Positions 44,031-53,191 of a stretch of DNA of 64,000 bases are shown here, one piece after another; the first letter of the stretch is position 1; every line of letters begins with the position of its first letter. Source of the DNA: Chitinophagales bacterium. GTDB lineage: Bacteria > Bacteroidota > Bacteroidia > Chitinophagales > Chitinophagaceae. Below the pieces are notes generated by a model. It had not been told where the DNA came from, ran no database searches, and saw nothing but the letters and a program-made list of their open reading frames with translations. The stretch covers positions 310,001 to 374,000 of the forward strand of contig JAURJU010000050.1 of assembly GCA_030832085.1 (NCBI GenBank), given 5' to 3'. A program made the position numbers and the translations under genes.

Positions 44031-46187
44031 TTAAAAATCAAGGGTAACGCTTTTTCCTACGTATACGCCTTGGGGGAGATCTATCAACATCAGGGTTCGT
44101 TGATGCAGCTGGTCTGGTAAACAGACCAGTCCCGCTTTTTTTGAGGCATAAATTCCAGAAACCGAGATGGTCATCCGGCGCAACTGTCTTGACGGATCAG
44201 ACAAACTCAATGCTTTGATTCGACCACCCTGCAATTTTAGCATGGCCATCCCTTGGCTGTCCATCCTCAATGAAAAAGTTGGGCTGATGTTCAGCTCACC
44301 GGATTGGTAAAAGGCTGCCTGAAGGATATTGAGCTGCTCGTGCATTACTGCCTGTATGGTATCGGTATTGGACAAAATCCTGATGTGGCGGTTGTTCTGG
44401 CTGGATGTTTGCAGTTCCGTTGCATCAACATCAGGAACAACAATGTATTCATACGCAGCTTTTGTTGGTCGTGGCCCATGGTCAAACCATAATTTAAAGA
44501 CCTGCTCATTGACAGGTTCTTTGCTGATGTTCTTTTGATCGGTGATGGATGCCCATGTTCCGGTTTCCTGCTGATTGGAGACCTTAACGGTCGCCGGTCT
44601 TGGAAAGATATAACCCACCCTGTCATGGTGCACCCATTTTACATTTTCGGCCACGCGATTTCCCACTTCAAGGATTTTTGTATTGCCCTGCTGCTGAATA
44701 GCAACATCACCTTTCAGCAAAACCTGGTTGATCGTGGTCGCAACAGGAAGTTTGCTTTCTGAACGGATATCTGTGCCAAGGCAAGCATATTCCTTATCAA
44801 AAAAGAACCATGATTTTTTGGCTTCCACCATATCATGCGGACTTTTGAAATCAAATACCACAGCCCCATACAGGTCATCGGTTACAGCGCCAACAAATCG
44901 TGTAAGTCCTTTCTTTTGAATATCATCCGGACCATGCAACTTGGGCTTCTGCAATACTGTTGTACCAGAAACTTTTTGCCAGTCATACACAGGCCAGATA
45001 TTATGGTATTCATTGCCTTTCAATACAAGATAATTCGATCCATCCGCACGGTGGTGTGTGGTTTTTCCCGGACCATTGTAGGGCATTTCCATGTTTGCGT
45101 TCCTCGTTGAAAACATCCTCACTGTTGTATAAAAATTCGGGCGCTGGAAAACAAAATGTTCTGTTTGCCAGAAAAATTTAGCAAATGACCTGGTGGGTTT
45201 TGCCGTCCCTTTTCTGAGGCGGATCAATTCTTCCAACTCTGCTTTTCTGTAATCTGTGCCTACCAGCAGACGTTCTATTTCCAGCGTACCACGGGGTTGA
45301 AAGTTCTGCTTGCTGGTGCTGTCCCTGTTCTTGACACTCACATCCTCATAGATGCCATAGACCAATTGCTTGGTGATGCCATCAATATAGTAATCCACCA
45401 ACTGGTTGATCTTTTCTTTTGAAAACTGGTACTTGGTTCCATGCACATAAACCAGCCATTCGCCAAACGCATTCGCATATTTACCATAACCATAAGAGGT
45501 TGTATTGTTCACCCGATCGATGCGGTGGTGAAAACTATAATCGTGTTGTATGCCTCTTTCTCCAGTAGAAAATTTTATCTCCCCTTCAATAATTTTAATC
45601 ACCTTTTCGAATTCAGCATCATTTTCCCTAAACAGCATGTTCTTTGCAAGAATGCCAGCAATCACAATCCTGTCACCACTCGGGCGAGCACCGGATGCCC
45701 CCATGTTGGCCCTGCCGATGATGGGCTGTAAACCTTCAACCAGTGCTTTTGGAAGATCATTCCCTATCACCAACATCATGTTGATCAAGATGGTTGGGAC
45801 AGTGATCTGGCTGTCATGCCAATTGTCGCCAATAAAATCATTCTTTACCCAAAATGTCAGGCCCTTTTCAATGGTCTCCAGCAATTGTTTTGAATGATAA
45901 AATTTGGACGTTTTCGATTGATACACGCGGGCCAGGTAAAGAAGGTCACTGATGTGCCGCTGCTGCGGGAAACCGGCAATGTTGCTCAAATCAGCATAGT
46001 CAATGCCAGGGAAACTGCCGTCCTCCTTCATTTTGGCAGAAATGGTTTCCACCTGGGCGTCAGCAACCGTATTGGTAAACAGTTCTGCAATCACCCTTTG
46101 CCTGATGACTGCAATATCATTGGTCTGGCCAATGGCTAGGCTGGTCATGAACATCAGGAAAGCTAGAATTAATGTTGGTCTATGCAT
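44031..46187 (-). CDS. PL8-like polysaccharide lyase (chondroitinase AC-type fold)
   Basis: The product is 718 residues with a signal peptide (cleavage after LAIGQ). The N-terminal alpha-toroid has NWHDSQITVP, then IQHDYSFHHRID (catalytic His region near 220), and SYGYGKYANAFGEW with a likely catalytic Tyr. The C-terminal beta-sandwich has MPYNGPGKTTHHRADGS and NIWPVYDWQKVSGTT, both PL8-like. The segment MGASGARPSGDR near 162-172 replaces the GxN motif that holds the catalytic Asn in classic chondroitinases, so the substrate may differ. It should cleave uronic-acid-containing polysaccharide by beta-elimination. It is the first gene of the minus-strand run of locus 1. Confidence 0.78.
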   Translation of the reverse strand: MHRPTLILAFLMFMTSLAIGQTNDIAVIRQRVIAELFTNTVADAQVETISAKMKEDGSFPGIDYADLSNIAGFPQQRHISDLLYLARVYQSKTSKFYHSKQLLETIEKGLTFWVKNDFIGDNWHDSQITVPTILINMMLVIGNDLPKALVEGLQPIIGRANMGASGARPSGDRIVIAGILAKNMLFRENDAEFEKVIKIIEGEIKFSTGERGIQHDYSFHHRIDRVNNTTSYGYGKYANAFGEWLVYVHGTKYQFSKEKINQLVDYYIDGITKQLVYGIYEDVSVKNRDSTSKQNFQPRGTLEIERLLVGTDYRKAELEELIRLRKGTAKPTRSFAKFFWQTEHFVFQRPNFYTTVRMFSTRNANMEMPYNGPGKTTHHRADGSNYLVLKGNEYHNIWPVYDWQKVSGTTVLQKPKLHGPDDIQKKGLTRFVGAVTDDLYGAVVFDFKSPHDMVEAKKSWFFFDKEYACLGTDIRSESKLPVATTINQVLLKGDVAIQQQGNTKILEVGNRVAENVKWVHHDRVGYIFPRPATVKVSNQQETGTWASITDQKNISKEPVNEQVFKLWFDHGPRPTKAAYEYIVVPDVDATELQTSSQNNRHIRILSNTDTIQAVMHEQLNILQAAFYQSGELNISPTFSLRMDSQGMAMLKLQGGRIKALSLSDPSRQLRRMTISVSGIYASKKAGLVCLPDQLHQRTLMLIDLPQGVYVGKSVTLDF

Positions 46188-46280
46188 GGAATTGAATTAA
46201 TGATTCATTTGAGAGATTCACTTGAAGATAACAAAATTTAAGATGCCTGTTTGGCCTAACTTTAACCTTGAATATAACAC

Positions 46281-46694
46281 ATGAAAAAAATACTTGTTTT
46301 GTGCACAGGCAACAGTTGCAGAAGTCAAATTGCCCATGGATACCTTGAAGCAATGACCATTGGAAAGGCAGTGATCTATTCGGCCGGCGTTGAAACCCAT
46401 GGTGTGAATCCAAGGGCCATTGCCACCATGAAAGAGGATGGCATTGACATTTCAAATAATACATCCAACAATGTGTTGGAATACCAAGACATTTCCATGG
46501 ACTTTGTGATCACTGTTTGCGACAATGCAAAAGAACGGTGTCCTTACTTTCCTTCCGGTGCAAAAATGTTCCACTACAATTTTCCTGACCCCGCTAAAGC
46601 ATCAGGAACAGAAGAGGAAATCATGGCTCAGTTCAGGAAAGTCAGGGGAATGATCAAACAATATTGTGCAGATTTTGTGAAGGAGAACTTCTGA
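46281..46694 (+). CDS. arsC: Arsenate reductase, LMW-phosphatase type
   Basis: The product is 137 residues. It opens with VLCTGNSCRSQIAHG, the CX5R phosphatase loop of thioredoxin-coupled ArsC. VCDNAKERCP carries the two other redox cysteines of this class, and HYNFPDPAKASG supplies the conserved Asp-Pro. It reduces arsenate to arsenite in the cytoplasm. No arsR, acr3 or arsB lies next to it, so it stands alone between two polysaccharide loci. It starts 93 bases from the divergent PL8-like gene. Confidence 0.93.
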   Translation: MKKILVLCTGNSCRSQIAHGYLEAMTIGKAVIYSAGVETHGVNPRAIATMKEDGIDISNNTSNNVLEYQDISMDFVITVCDNAKERCPYFPSGAKMFHYNFPDPAKASGTEEEIMAQFRKVRGMIKQYCADFVKENF

Positions 46695-46737
46695 TGTTGG
46701 GTAGAAACCAAAAACTGGAATTGGTTATATTTATTGA

Positions 46738-48090
46738 ATGAAGTCATTCCTGGGTTTTGTTTTTCAACTTGTTTTCATTTTGCCTTTCACCGGGTTTTCA
46801 CAATCAAGTATTGGAGAAAAACCCAATATCATATTCATCCTTGCGGATGATTTGGGATATGGAGACCTATCTGTAACTGGTGGAACAGATGTCAAGACCC
46901 CTAACATTGATGCACTGGCGGCAAAAGGCATGTTGCTCAAAAACTTCTATGCCAATTCAACTGTTTGCTCTCCCAGCAGGGCGGCATTGCTCACAGGAAA
47001 ATACCCCGATATGGTTGGGGTTCCAGGTGTCATCAGGCAACATGAAAAAGATTCCTGGGGCTACATGAAAGAAGATGCAATTCTCTTACCCACTGTCTTG
47101 AAAAAATCAGGCTACCAAACGGCCATCATCGGCAAATGGCACCTGGGATTTGAAAAGCCCAATATCCCTAACCACAAAGGGTTTGATCATTTCAAGGGAT
47201 TTTTGGGCGACATGATGGACGATTATTATACACACCGCAGGGATGGAGTGAACTGGATGCGGCTGAATGAAAAAGAGATTGATCCGAAAGGACATGCCAC
47301 AGACCTGTTTACCGCATGGGCAATGGACTATGTGGTTGAAAAAAGCAAATCCACATCACCTTTCTTTTTGTACCTGGCATACAACGCACCGCATTTCCCC
47401 ATTCAACCTCCTGCAGCGTTTCTTGAAAAAGTAAAACAACGTGAACCTGATGCGACCGAATTAAGGGCTAAAAACATTGCACTTGTCGAACACCTTGATG
47501 CCTCAATTGGTAAACTGATGGCAGCATTAGAAGCATCAAGCCAAATCAACAATACCATCATTGTGTTCTCCTCAGACAATGGTGGATCCCTTCCTCATGG
47601 CCAGAGCAACGGAACGCTCAATGGAGGAAAACAGGACATGCTGGAAGGTGGTATAAAAGTTCCCGCCATCGTTTTCTGGAAGAATAAGGTTCCCGCAGGT
47701 ACTGTATCAGACCAAATGGGATTGTTGATGGACTTCTTCCCAACACTGGCAGACATTGCAGGAGCAAGATTAGAGCACCAGGTCAATGGGATCAACCTCT
47801 TGCCTGTATTGAAAGGTGCAGCGCCCATTGCAAAAGACAGAACAGTCTTTTGGATGAGAAGAGAAGGAGGTCAACACAATGGCCTGGCTTACTATGCAGC
47901 GCGAAAAGGCCAGCTTAAAATATTGCAGAACAATCCTTTTGAACCATTAAAAGCGTATGACATGGAAAAGGATCCGTTAGAAAAAAGCCCATTGAACACA
48001 AAAGAAAACAAGCAGCTCCAGGAACTGAAATCTGCGTTGCAAGAGCATATCAGGAGATCGGGAAAAATACCCTGGCAAAAACCAAATTAG
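46738..48090 (+). CDS. Cys-type sulfatase (CSPSR)
   Basis: The product is 450 residues with a signal peptide (cleavage near TGFSQ). KPNIIFILADDLGYGDLS is the metal site, CSPSR (Cys77) the canonical formylglycine motif, followed by GKWHLGFEKPNIPNHKGFDH, NAPHFPIQPP and FSSDNGGSLPHGQSNGTLNG. The layout fits the N-acetylgalactosamine-6-sulfatase-like (GALNS/arylsulfatase A) group, although the subfamily is not certain. It ends five bases from the convergent SGNH-sulfatase fusion gene. Given the nearby GH20 and GH88, sulfated amino-sugar substrates are likely. Confidence 0.93.
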   Translation: MKSFLGFVFQLVFILPFTGFSQSSIGEKPNIIFILADDLGYGDLSVTGGTDVKTPNIDALAAKGMLLKNFYANSTVCSPSRAALLTGKYPDMVGVPGVIRQHEKDSWGYMKEDAILLPTVLKKSGYQTAIIGKWHLGFEKPNIPNHKGFDHFKGFLGDMMDDYYTHRRDGVNWMRLNEKEIDPKGHATDLFTAWAMDYVVEKSKSTSPFFLYLAYNAPHFPIQPPAAFLEKVKQREPDATELRAKNIALVEHLDASIGKLMAALEASSQINNTIIVFSSDNGGSLPHGQSNGTLNGGKQDMLEGGIKVPAIVFWKNKVPAGTVSDQMGLLMDFFPTLADIAGARLEHQVNGINLLPVLKGAAPIAKDRTVFWMRREGGQHNGLAYYAARKGQLKILQNNPFEPLKAYDMEKDPLEKSPLNTKENKQLQELKSALQEHIRRSGKIPWQKPN

Positions 48091-48095
48091 GTTAA

Positions 48096-50336
48096 CTATT
48101 CTACAACTTTGCTTTGCAGATAGCCAATGCGATGGGCAACCGCCATGATTTTTTGGTCCTTCTCCAATTGAATTGGTGCTGTATACACTTCCCAGCGTTG
48201 TGGGACCACTCCATCGCTGCCCACCAGTTTATATGCAATGGAAGCCCCATCGGTAACGCATTTGATGGCAACAACATCGTTTGACCTGACGAACAATGGA
48301 TCAGCGGTCACAGGAGGCTTGTCTCCTCCATTCCACATTTGCTTGATCAATTGTTTTTCGGGAATGGCACCAAGGTCAGGAACATCCTTCTGCCATTTGC
48401 TGAACACTTCCCTGAACCTGTTCAGTGTAACTGTGTATGCCGTATCCCTTGCGAGATCATTGAGCTGATAAGGATCGGCAAGTACGTCATACAATTCCTC
48501 TGTTGTCCCCTTGGGTTCAAACCAACGCATTTGGGTAGCATTCAATTTGCCTGCATCCCGCAAACGGATGATATCACGCATAGAGGCCTGCTGTTTCCTG
48601 TAGGCAAGGTCCATGTAACGGGGAAGCTCAGGATGGAAATTATACACATACTGGTATCGACCATCATGAACAGAACGTACACGGTCATAATGACTATCAA
48701 GACGATCACTGGCAGCAAATACATAGGTATTCCTTCCTTTGCTGGCATAAGGGCCAAGAAAGGGCCTTCCCTGCATGTTAAGCGGGGGTTTGATGCCTGC
48801 GAGTGACAATACAGTTGGTGCATAATCGATGGAAGAAATCAAGCGTGAGTCTGTGGTTCCAGTAGCAGTTTTATGTTCTCCATTGTTGGGATATCTGATG
48901 ATCAAGGGCACCCTCAATCCCCTATCGGTGATTTCCCGTTTGATGTAGGGCAGGCCATCCCCGTGATCCGCCCAAAACATGATGATGGTATTTTCCAGCA
49001 ATCCTGCAGTTTCCAGTTCCCTGATCTTTTCTCCCACCCAATCATCCATCTCAGAGATATTGGTATAAAACCTGGCAATGTCCAACCTTACGGAATCAGT
49101 ATCAGGATAGATGGGCGGCACCTTCACCAATCGGGGATCAACCCGCAGTGGGCGTTTGGCACGATCCCAGACCTGGCTTTCGTGTGTTGTGTTGCAATTG
49201 AAAACCGCAAAAAAGGGCTGGTCTTTTTCCCTGTTCTTGTAATGGGCCTTGTTGCTGTTTTCATCCCAAAATGTAGGACCTTCTTCAAACTGATAATCTG
49301 TTTTGGCATTGTTGGTGCAGTAATACCCTTCAGCGCGCAGGTACTCTCCAAGGTGTTTTACCCCGACAGGAAGAACAGCCGAATAACTCTTGGGCAAGCC
49401 TGTCTGCTCGGGATAAGTATTGTTCAAGACACGCATGTTATGCCCGCCGTTGCTGGTCTGCATCCTTCCTGTGATGATTGCATTTCTGCTGGGTGCACAA
49501 ACACCCGCAGCAGTAAACACATTGGTGTATTTGGTTCCTTCTTTGGCCAGCCGGTCGATGTTGGGCGTTGGCACCGTCATGTCGCCATAGCAGCCCAAGC
49601 GCGGGCTCATGTCTTCGGTGCTCAGCCAAATGATATTGGGTCTTTTGATGGCAGCAACAGGCTTCTTCGCAGGAATCTTTGTTTTAACCAGATATGGCTC
49701 CATCACTTTTTTCCAGATGATATAGCCCTTGGCATTCATGTGCAGCCGATCGCTCACAAACAGCTCTTCCATGAAACTACCGTCAGGATTCAACATGGGG
49801 CTGAACACATCAATGAATTCCGTATTGTAAGATGCCTTGCAAAAGGCACTGATCAGTTTGTTGGTCTCTTTCACGGTGGCAAGAAAATCAACCCTTACCG
49901 GACTAGGCTTCAAGGATACAAAAGCAATAGGCACCTGTGGATAGCGTGACCTTATCAAAGCATGCAATCGTTTGAACCTGTTCAACACCGTGTCTGCCGT
50001 GATGGATTTGGAAGATGCGACATCATTCTCTCCACAATAAATGATGATCTGGGCCGGATGGTAGGGAAAGATAATCTGCTCTGCATAGTCAATCAGGTGA
50101 GGCAATGAGGATCCGCCAAAAGCCCTGTTGAGAATCGTCTTATCAGGAAAATAATCCCCGACATCCTTCCACTTGGTAAAGGATGAACTTCCGATCAGCA
50201 GGATGGCACCCTCAGGGGGCTTGTTGATCGAGTCTTGTTTGGCAAAGGCCCTGACTTCATTGATGAATGGTTGGGCCGATGCGGACATCATTGACATGAG
50301 AACCGCATACAACAAAAACAATTTTTTACTCAACAT
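48096..50336 (-). CDS. Fusion of SGNH hydrolase and Cys-type sulfatase
   Basis: The product is 746 residues from the ATG at 50336, which begins a signal peptide (MLSKKLFLLYAVLMSMM). The longer open frame to 50621 only reads through the GH20 gene. Residues about 40-215 are an SGNH/GDSL hydrolase: IGSSSFTKW (Ser51), FGGSSLP, GENDVASS and DRLHM (Asp196, His199). Residues about 232-650 are a sulfatase: RPNIIWLSTEDMSP, CAPSR (Cys280), NAKTDYQF, NTTHESQ and FWADHGDGLPYIKRE, similar to heparan N-sulfatase-like enzymes. The last 70 residues resemble the CHB_HEX_C beta-domain. The fusion would take off an acyl group and a sulfate from the same glycan. It is the last gene of locus 2. Confidence 0.88.
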   Translation of the reverse strand: MLSKKLFLLYAVLMSMMSASAQPFINEVRAFAKQDSINKPPEGAILLIGSSSFTKWKDVGDYFPDKTILNRAFGGSSLPHLIDYAEQIIFPYHPAQIIIYCGENDVASSKSITADTVLNRFKRLHALIRSRYPQVPIAFVSLKPSPVRVDFLATVKETNKLISAFCKASYNTEFIDVFSPMLNPDGSFMEELFVSDRLHMNAKGYIIWKKVMEPYLVKTKIPAKKPVAAIKRPNIIWLSTEDMSPRLGCYGDMTVPTPNIDRLAKEGTKYTNVFTAAGVCAPSRNAIITGRMQTSNGGHNMRVLNNTYPEQTGLPKSYSAVLPVGVKHLGEYLRAEGYYCTNNAKTDYQFEEGPTFWDENSNKAHYKNREKDQPFFAVFNCNTTHESQVWDRAKRPLRVDPRLVKVPPIYPDTDSVRLDIARFYTNISEMDDWVGEKIRELETAGLLENTIIMFWADHGDGLPYIKREITDRGLRVPLIIRYPNNGEHKTATGTTDSRLISSIDYAPTVLSLAGIKPPLNMQGRPFLGPYASKGRNTYVFAASDRLDSHYDRVRSVHDGRYQYVYNFHPELPRYMDLAYRKQQASMRDIIRLRDAGKLNATQMRWFEPKGTTEELYDVLADPYQLNDLARDTAYTVTLNRFREVFSKWQKDVPDLGAIPEKQLIKQMWNGGDKPPVTADPLFVRSNDVVAIKCVTDGASIAYKLVGSDGVVPQRWEVYTAPIQLEKDQKIMAVAHRIGYLQSKVVE

Positions 50337-50373
50337 GGTAATTTGCTTTAGAAAAACGTCCTTTAAGGTACGC

Positions 50374-51975
50374 TTATTTTTTAGGCCCCCGTGGCTCCAA
50401 CTTGCTGGCAGGTGCAATTGGATCAAAATAATACAGACCGGCACTGGCATAGAGACCCAGGTGTTCTTGAAGCCTTTGCTTGAACAATCCATAATCTTTG
50501 GTAGTGTTGCTTGTTCTCCATGAAGCTTCGGCCAACCCTGCGATGCGGGGAAACAACATGTAATCCAACCGCTTTTCATTTTGCATGGTCTCCGTCCAGA
50601 TATTGGCCTGGATGCCTGCAACCAATTTTTGCTTGTCTGGAGTCAAATTGAACTTGGACAAATCAAAGGCATAAACGGATTCCAGGGGTGCAAAAGCCTT
50701 CTGCCATTTTCTTCCCTGTTGATGGCTGCTGTCCTGTACAAAATCAAAATAGAAAGGAATGCGTGGGCAGGCAATGGTGGTATAGCCCTTCTCCATTGCT
50801 TTGATGAACTGTTCGGGCTTGTCATGCCTCCACCACATGATGATGGTTTTGTCGCGGGGCAATTCCACATCCGCCATTTCATCCCAGGCCAATAGCTTGT
50901 TATTCATCTTATACAAAGTATCTGCCATGCGTTGCATGAAATACAACTCAACTTCCCTAAGGTCTTTCATTTTCTTTTCTGCCATCAATGATTTGACCGC
51001 AGGAATAAGTGGCCATTGCTGGTTGCCAAAATTTACCTCATCGCCACCGAGATGGATCATAGAAGAAGGAAAAAGCGATGCGGTTTCTTTGAGAATATCA
51101 GTCAGATAACTGTACGTTGCTTCCTTGCCAGGATTGAAGGTGAATTCCGGATGGGCCTTTGATCCACCACCACTGAACTCAGGATAGGCTTTGTTGGCAG
51201 CAGTGGCATGCCCGGGCATGTCAATTTCAGGAATCACGGTGATGAACCGGTCAGCAGCATAAGCAACCAGTGCTCTGATTTGATCTTGCGTATAATAACG
51301 TGCAGGAGCTGTTGAGTCACTGAAATTTCCAATACCACCGATCGTAGCAAGTTTGGGGTATTTTTTAACTTCCATTCTCCAACCAGGCTCATCGGTGAGG
51401 TGCCAATGAAACCGATTCAGCTTATAAAAAGCCATCCAATCGATGAGTGATTTGAGCTTCTCCAATCCAAAGAAATGCCTGGACTCATCCAACATCAGTC
51501 CTCTCCAGCCATACCCGGGAGCATCCTTGATCTGCCAGCAATCCAGCATCAGTGTCCCTCCCTTGTTTTCAGACAAGCGGATCAGCTGCAAAAGGCTTGT
51601 GATGCCATTGAACAATCCGGCTTCAGTCGATGCAGCAACCATGATAGTTCCTTTGCTCATGTCAATTGAATAACCTTCTGTGATTGAGCTGTTTTGGGTC
51701 TTGTCCCCGGTGAGCACAAGCGATACCACTGAGCCATTTTTTGATGGTTGGGAGGCCAAACTAATGGATGCATTTTTCTTGATTTCAGCCTTGAAATAAT
51801 TGGCAATTCCTGTCAGCTTTGGGTCACTGATCTTTACCAATGAGTAACGGTCCAACTTGAACTGATCCTTAGATAAGTTAGCAGCGATTGGGTGCGGGAT
51901 GATCGGACATTTTTTTTGTGCTGCCCCCAACAAGGAAACCAAGATGAAAAACGACAATGAAAATACCTTCATCAT
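50374..51975 (-). CDS. GH20 beta-N-acetylhexosaminidase
   Basis: The product is 533 residues with a signal peptide (cleavage after LGAAQ). A GH20b-like N-terminal domain (about 25-150) precedes the catalytic barrel with WRGLMLDESRHFFG, WHLTDEPGWR, PEIDMPGHATAA and HLGGDEVNFG, in which Asp312-Glu313 is the catalytic pair. AWDEMAD and IMWWRHD follow. It releases terminal GlcNAc or GalNAc from the non-reducing end. The start overlaps the GH88 stop by four bases (ATGA), so it is part of locus 2, where it implies an amino-sugar-containing target. Confidence 0.95.
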   Translation of the reverse strand: MMKVFSLSFFILVSLLGAAQKKCPIIPHPIAANLSKDQFKLDRYSLVKISDPKLTGIANYFKAEIKKNASISLASQPSKNGSVVSLVLTGDKTQNSSITEGYSIDMSKGTIMVAASTEAGLFNGITSLLQLIRLSENKGGTLMLDCWQIKDAPGYGWRGLMLDESRHFFGLEKLKSLIDWMAFYKLNRFHWHLTDEPGWRMEVKKYPKLATIGGIGNFSDSTAPARYYTQDQIRALVAYAADRFITVIPEIDMPGHATAANKAYPEFSGGGSKAHPEFTFNPGKEATYSYLTDILKETASLFPSSMIHLGGDEVNFGNQQWPLIPAVKSLMAEKKMKDLREVELYFMQRMADTLYKMNNKLLAWDEMADVELPRDKTIIMWWRHDKPEQFIKAMEKGYTTIACPRIPFYFDFVQDSSHQQGRKWQKAFAPLESVYAFDLSKFNLTPDKQKLVAGIQANIWTETMQNEKRLDYMLFPRIAGLAEASWRTSNTTKDYGLFKQRLQEHLGLYASAGLYYFDPIAPASKLEPRGPKK

Positions 51976-53168
51976 AAACTTGATTTGAGTTTCATGTAAC
52001 GGCCCATCGCTTCAACAAAATAATAATCTGCATAAGTCAATGCCACATCAATCTCACCATTCAATGGAAAGGCCCCAACACTGTGTTTGAGCAAGAATCC
52101 GCCGTTGGTTCCCTTCTTTGCAAGGTACTGGTCGGAGGATAAATTTCTGATCATGGTTTCGGCAACCGATAGATATTCCTTGCCCAAGGAAGGCTTTGAA
52201 AAAGTGGAAAGCTCTATCAGTGCAGAAGCCATTATGGCAGCAGCAGAAGCATCGCGCAAGGCATTGGGAATCTGGGGTGCATCAAAATCCCAATAAGGTA
52301 TTTTATCTGCAGGTAGATTTTTATGGTTCAGTATAAAGGTTGCAATTTTATTGGCTTGTTCTAAGTAGTTCGCATCCTTGGTCATCCTGTACATCATTGT
52401 ATAGCCATACAAAGCCCATGCTTGTCCGCGTGCCCAGGCAGATGTATCATGCGCACCCTGCCAAGTGGTTTTCCTGAGCAGCTTGTTCTCCGCAAGACTA
52501 TAATCAAGCACATGGTATGCAGCATTGTCCGGACGGAAATGACGCTGAATGGTCGTATTGGCATGGGTTGTGGCAATCTCCCTGAATGTAGGATTACCAC
52601 CATTGTTGCTTACCCAAGTCAATAACTCAAGGTTCATCATGTTGTCTACAATGACAGCACAGCGGAAATTCTTGCTGGAATCCCAAGATTGGATGGATTG
52701 AATGGAAGGCCTGTAGCGGGTAGCAAGCGACATGGCAGCAGTATCAATTGTTGTTTTGTAGGATGGATTTCCTGTTATCCGGTATGCATTTCCAAAAGAG
52801 CAAAACATCATGAAACCCAGGTCATGGTTGCCTTTGAAATGTTTTTCCTTTTCAAGGATGGCCAGTCTGCCTTCTGCAGCTTTTTTGATACCAGCATCTT
52901 TTGTATACTCATGGATATACCAGAGTGTGCCGGGGTAAAACCCACTGCACCACCATTTCGTGTCACTGGTTTCTAATTTTTCCGTCTGCAAGTTATAAGA
53001 CTTGGGCATGCGATCGGCAGGCAGATTGGATTCCAGCAATGTGTACTGGTCTCTGGCCAATGCAAGGTTCCGTTTGATCAATGCATCCATTGACAATTTT
53101 TCAGACTGTGAAAATCCTGCTATGGACATGAGCATGAAGGTGATGGCAAGTATAGATGTTGACTGCAT
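51972..53168 (-). CDS. GH88 unsaturated glucuronyl hydrolase
   Basis: The product is 398 residues with a signal peptide (cleavage near AGFSQ). The (alpha/alpha)6 barrel is marked by WWCSGFYPGTLWY, HDLGFMMFCSFG with Asp116 and VDNMMNLELLTW with Asp175 (the two catalytic aspartates of the family), and WARGQAWALYGYTMMYR. It hydrolyses the unsaturated uronic acid left at the non-reducing end after polysaccharide lyases have cut. It is encoded after a heparinase II/III-like lyase and before GH20 in a tight operon. The combination is typical of glycosaminoglycan-like degradation. Confidence 0.95.
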   Translation of the reverse strand: MQSTSILAITFMLMSIAGFSQSEKLSMDALIKRNLALARDQYTLLESNLPADRMPKSYNLQTEKLETSDTKWWCSGFYPGTLWYIHEYTKDAGIKKAAEGRLAILEKEKHFKGNHDLGFMMFCSFGNAYRITGNPSYKTTIDTAAMSLATRYRPSIQSIQSWDSSKNFRCAVIVDNMMNLELLTWVSNNGGNPTFREIATTHANTTIQRHFRPDNAAYHVLDYSLAENKLLRKTTWQGAHDTSAWARGQAWALYGYTMMYRMTKDANYLEQANKIATFILNHKNLPADKIPYWDFDAPQIPNALRDASAAAIMASALIELSTFSKPSLGKEYLSVAETMIRNLSSDQYLAKKGTNGGFLLKHSVGAFPLNGEIDVALTYADYYFVEAMGRYMKLKSSL

Positions 53169-53191
53169 AATTGATGTTTAAAATGAAACCA

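Noticed and set aside
48873-49949. Plus-strand open frame of 358 codons
   Set aside because: It lies opposite the sulfatase half of the fusion gene; the sense frame has all catalytic motifs and the antisense product has none.
50337-50621. N-terminal extension of the SGNH-sulfatase fusion
   Set aside because: The 95 extra codons are mostly an out-of-frame reading of the GH20 3' end; the signal peptide begins at 50336.
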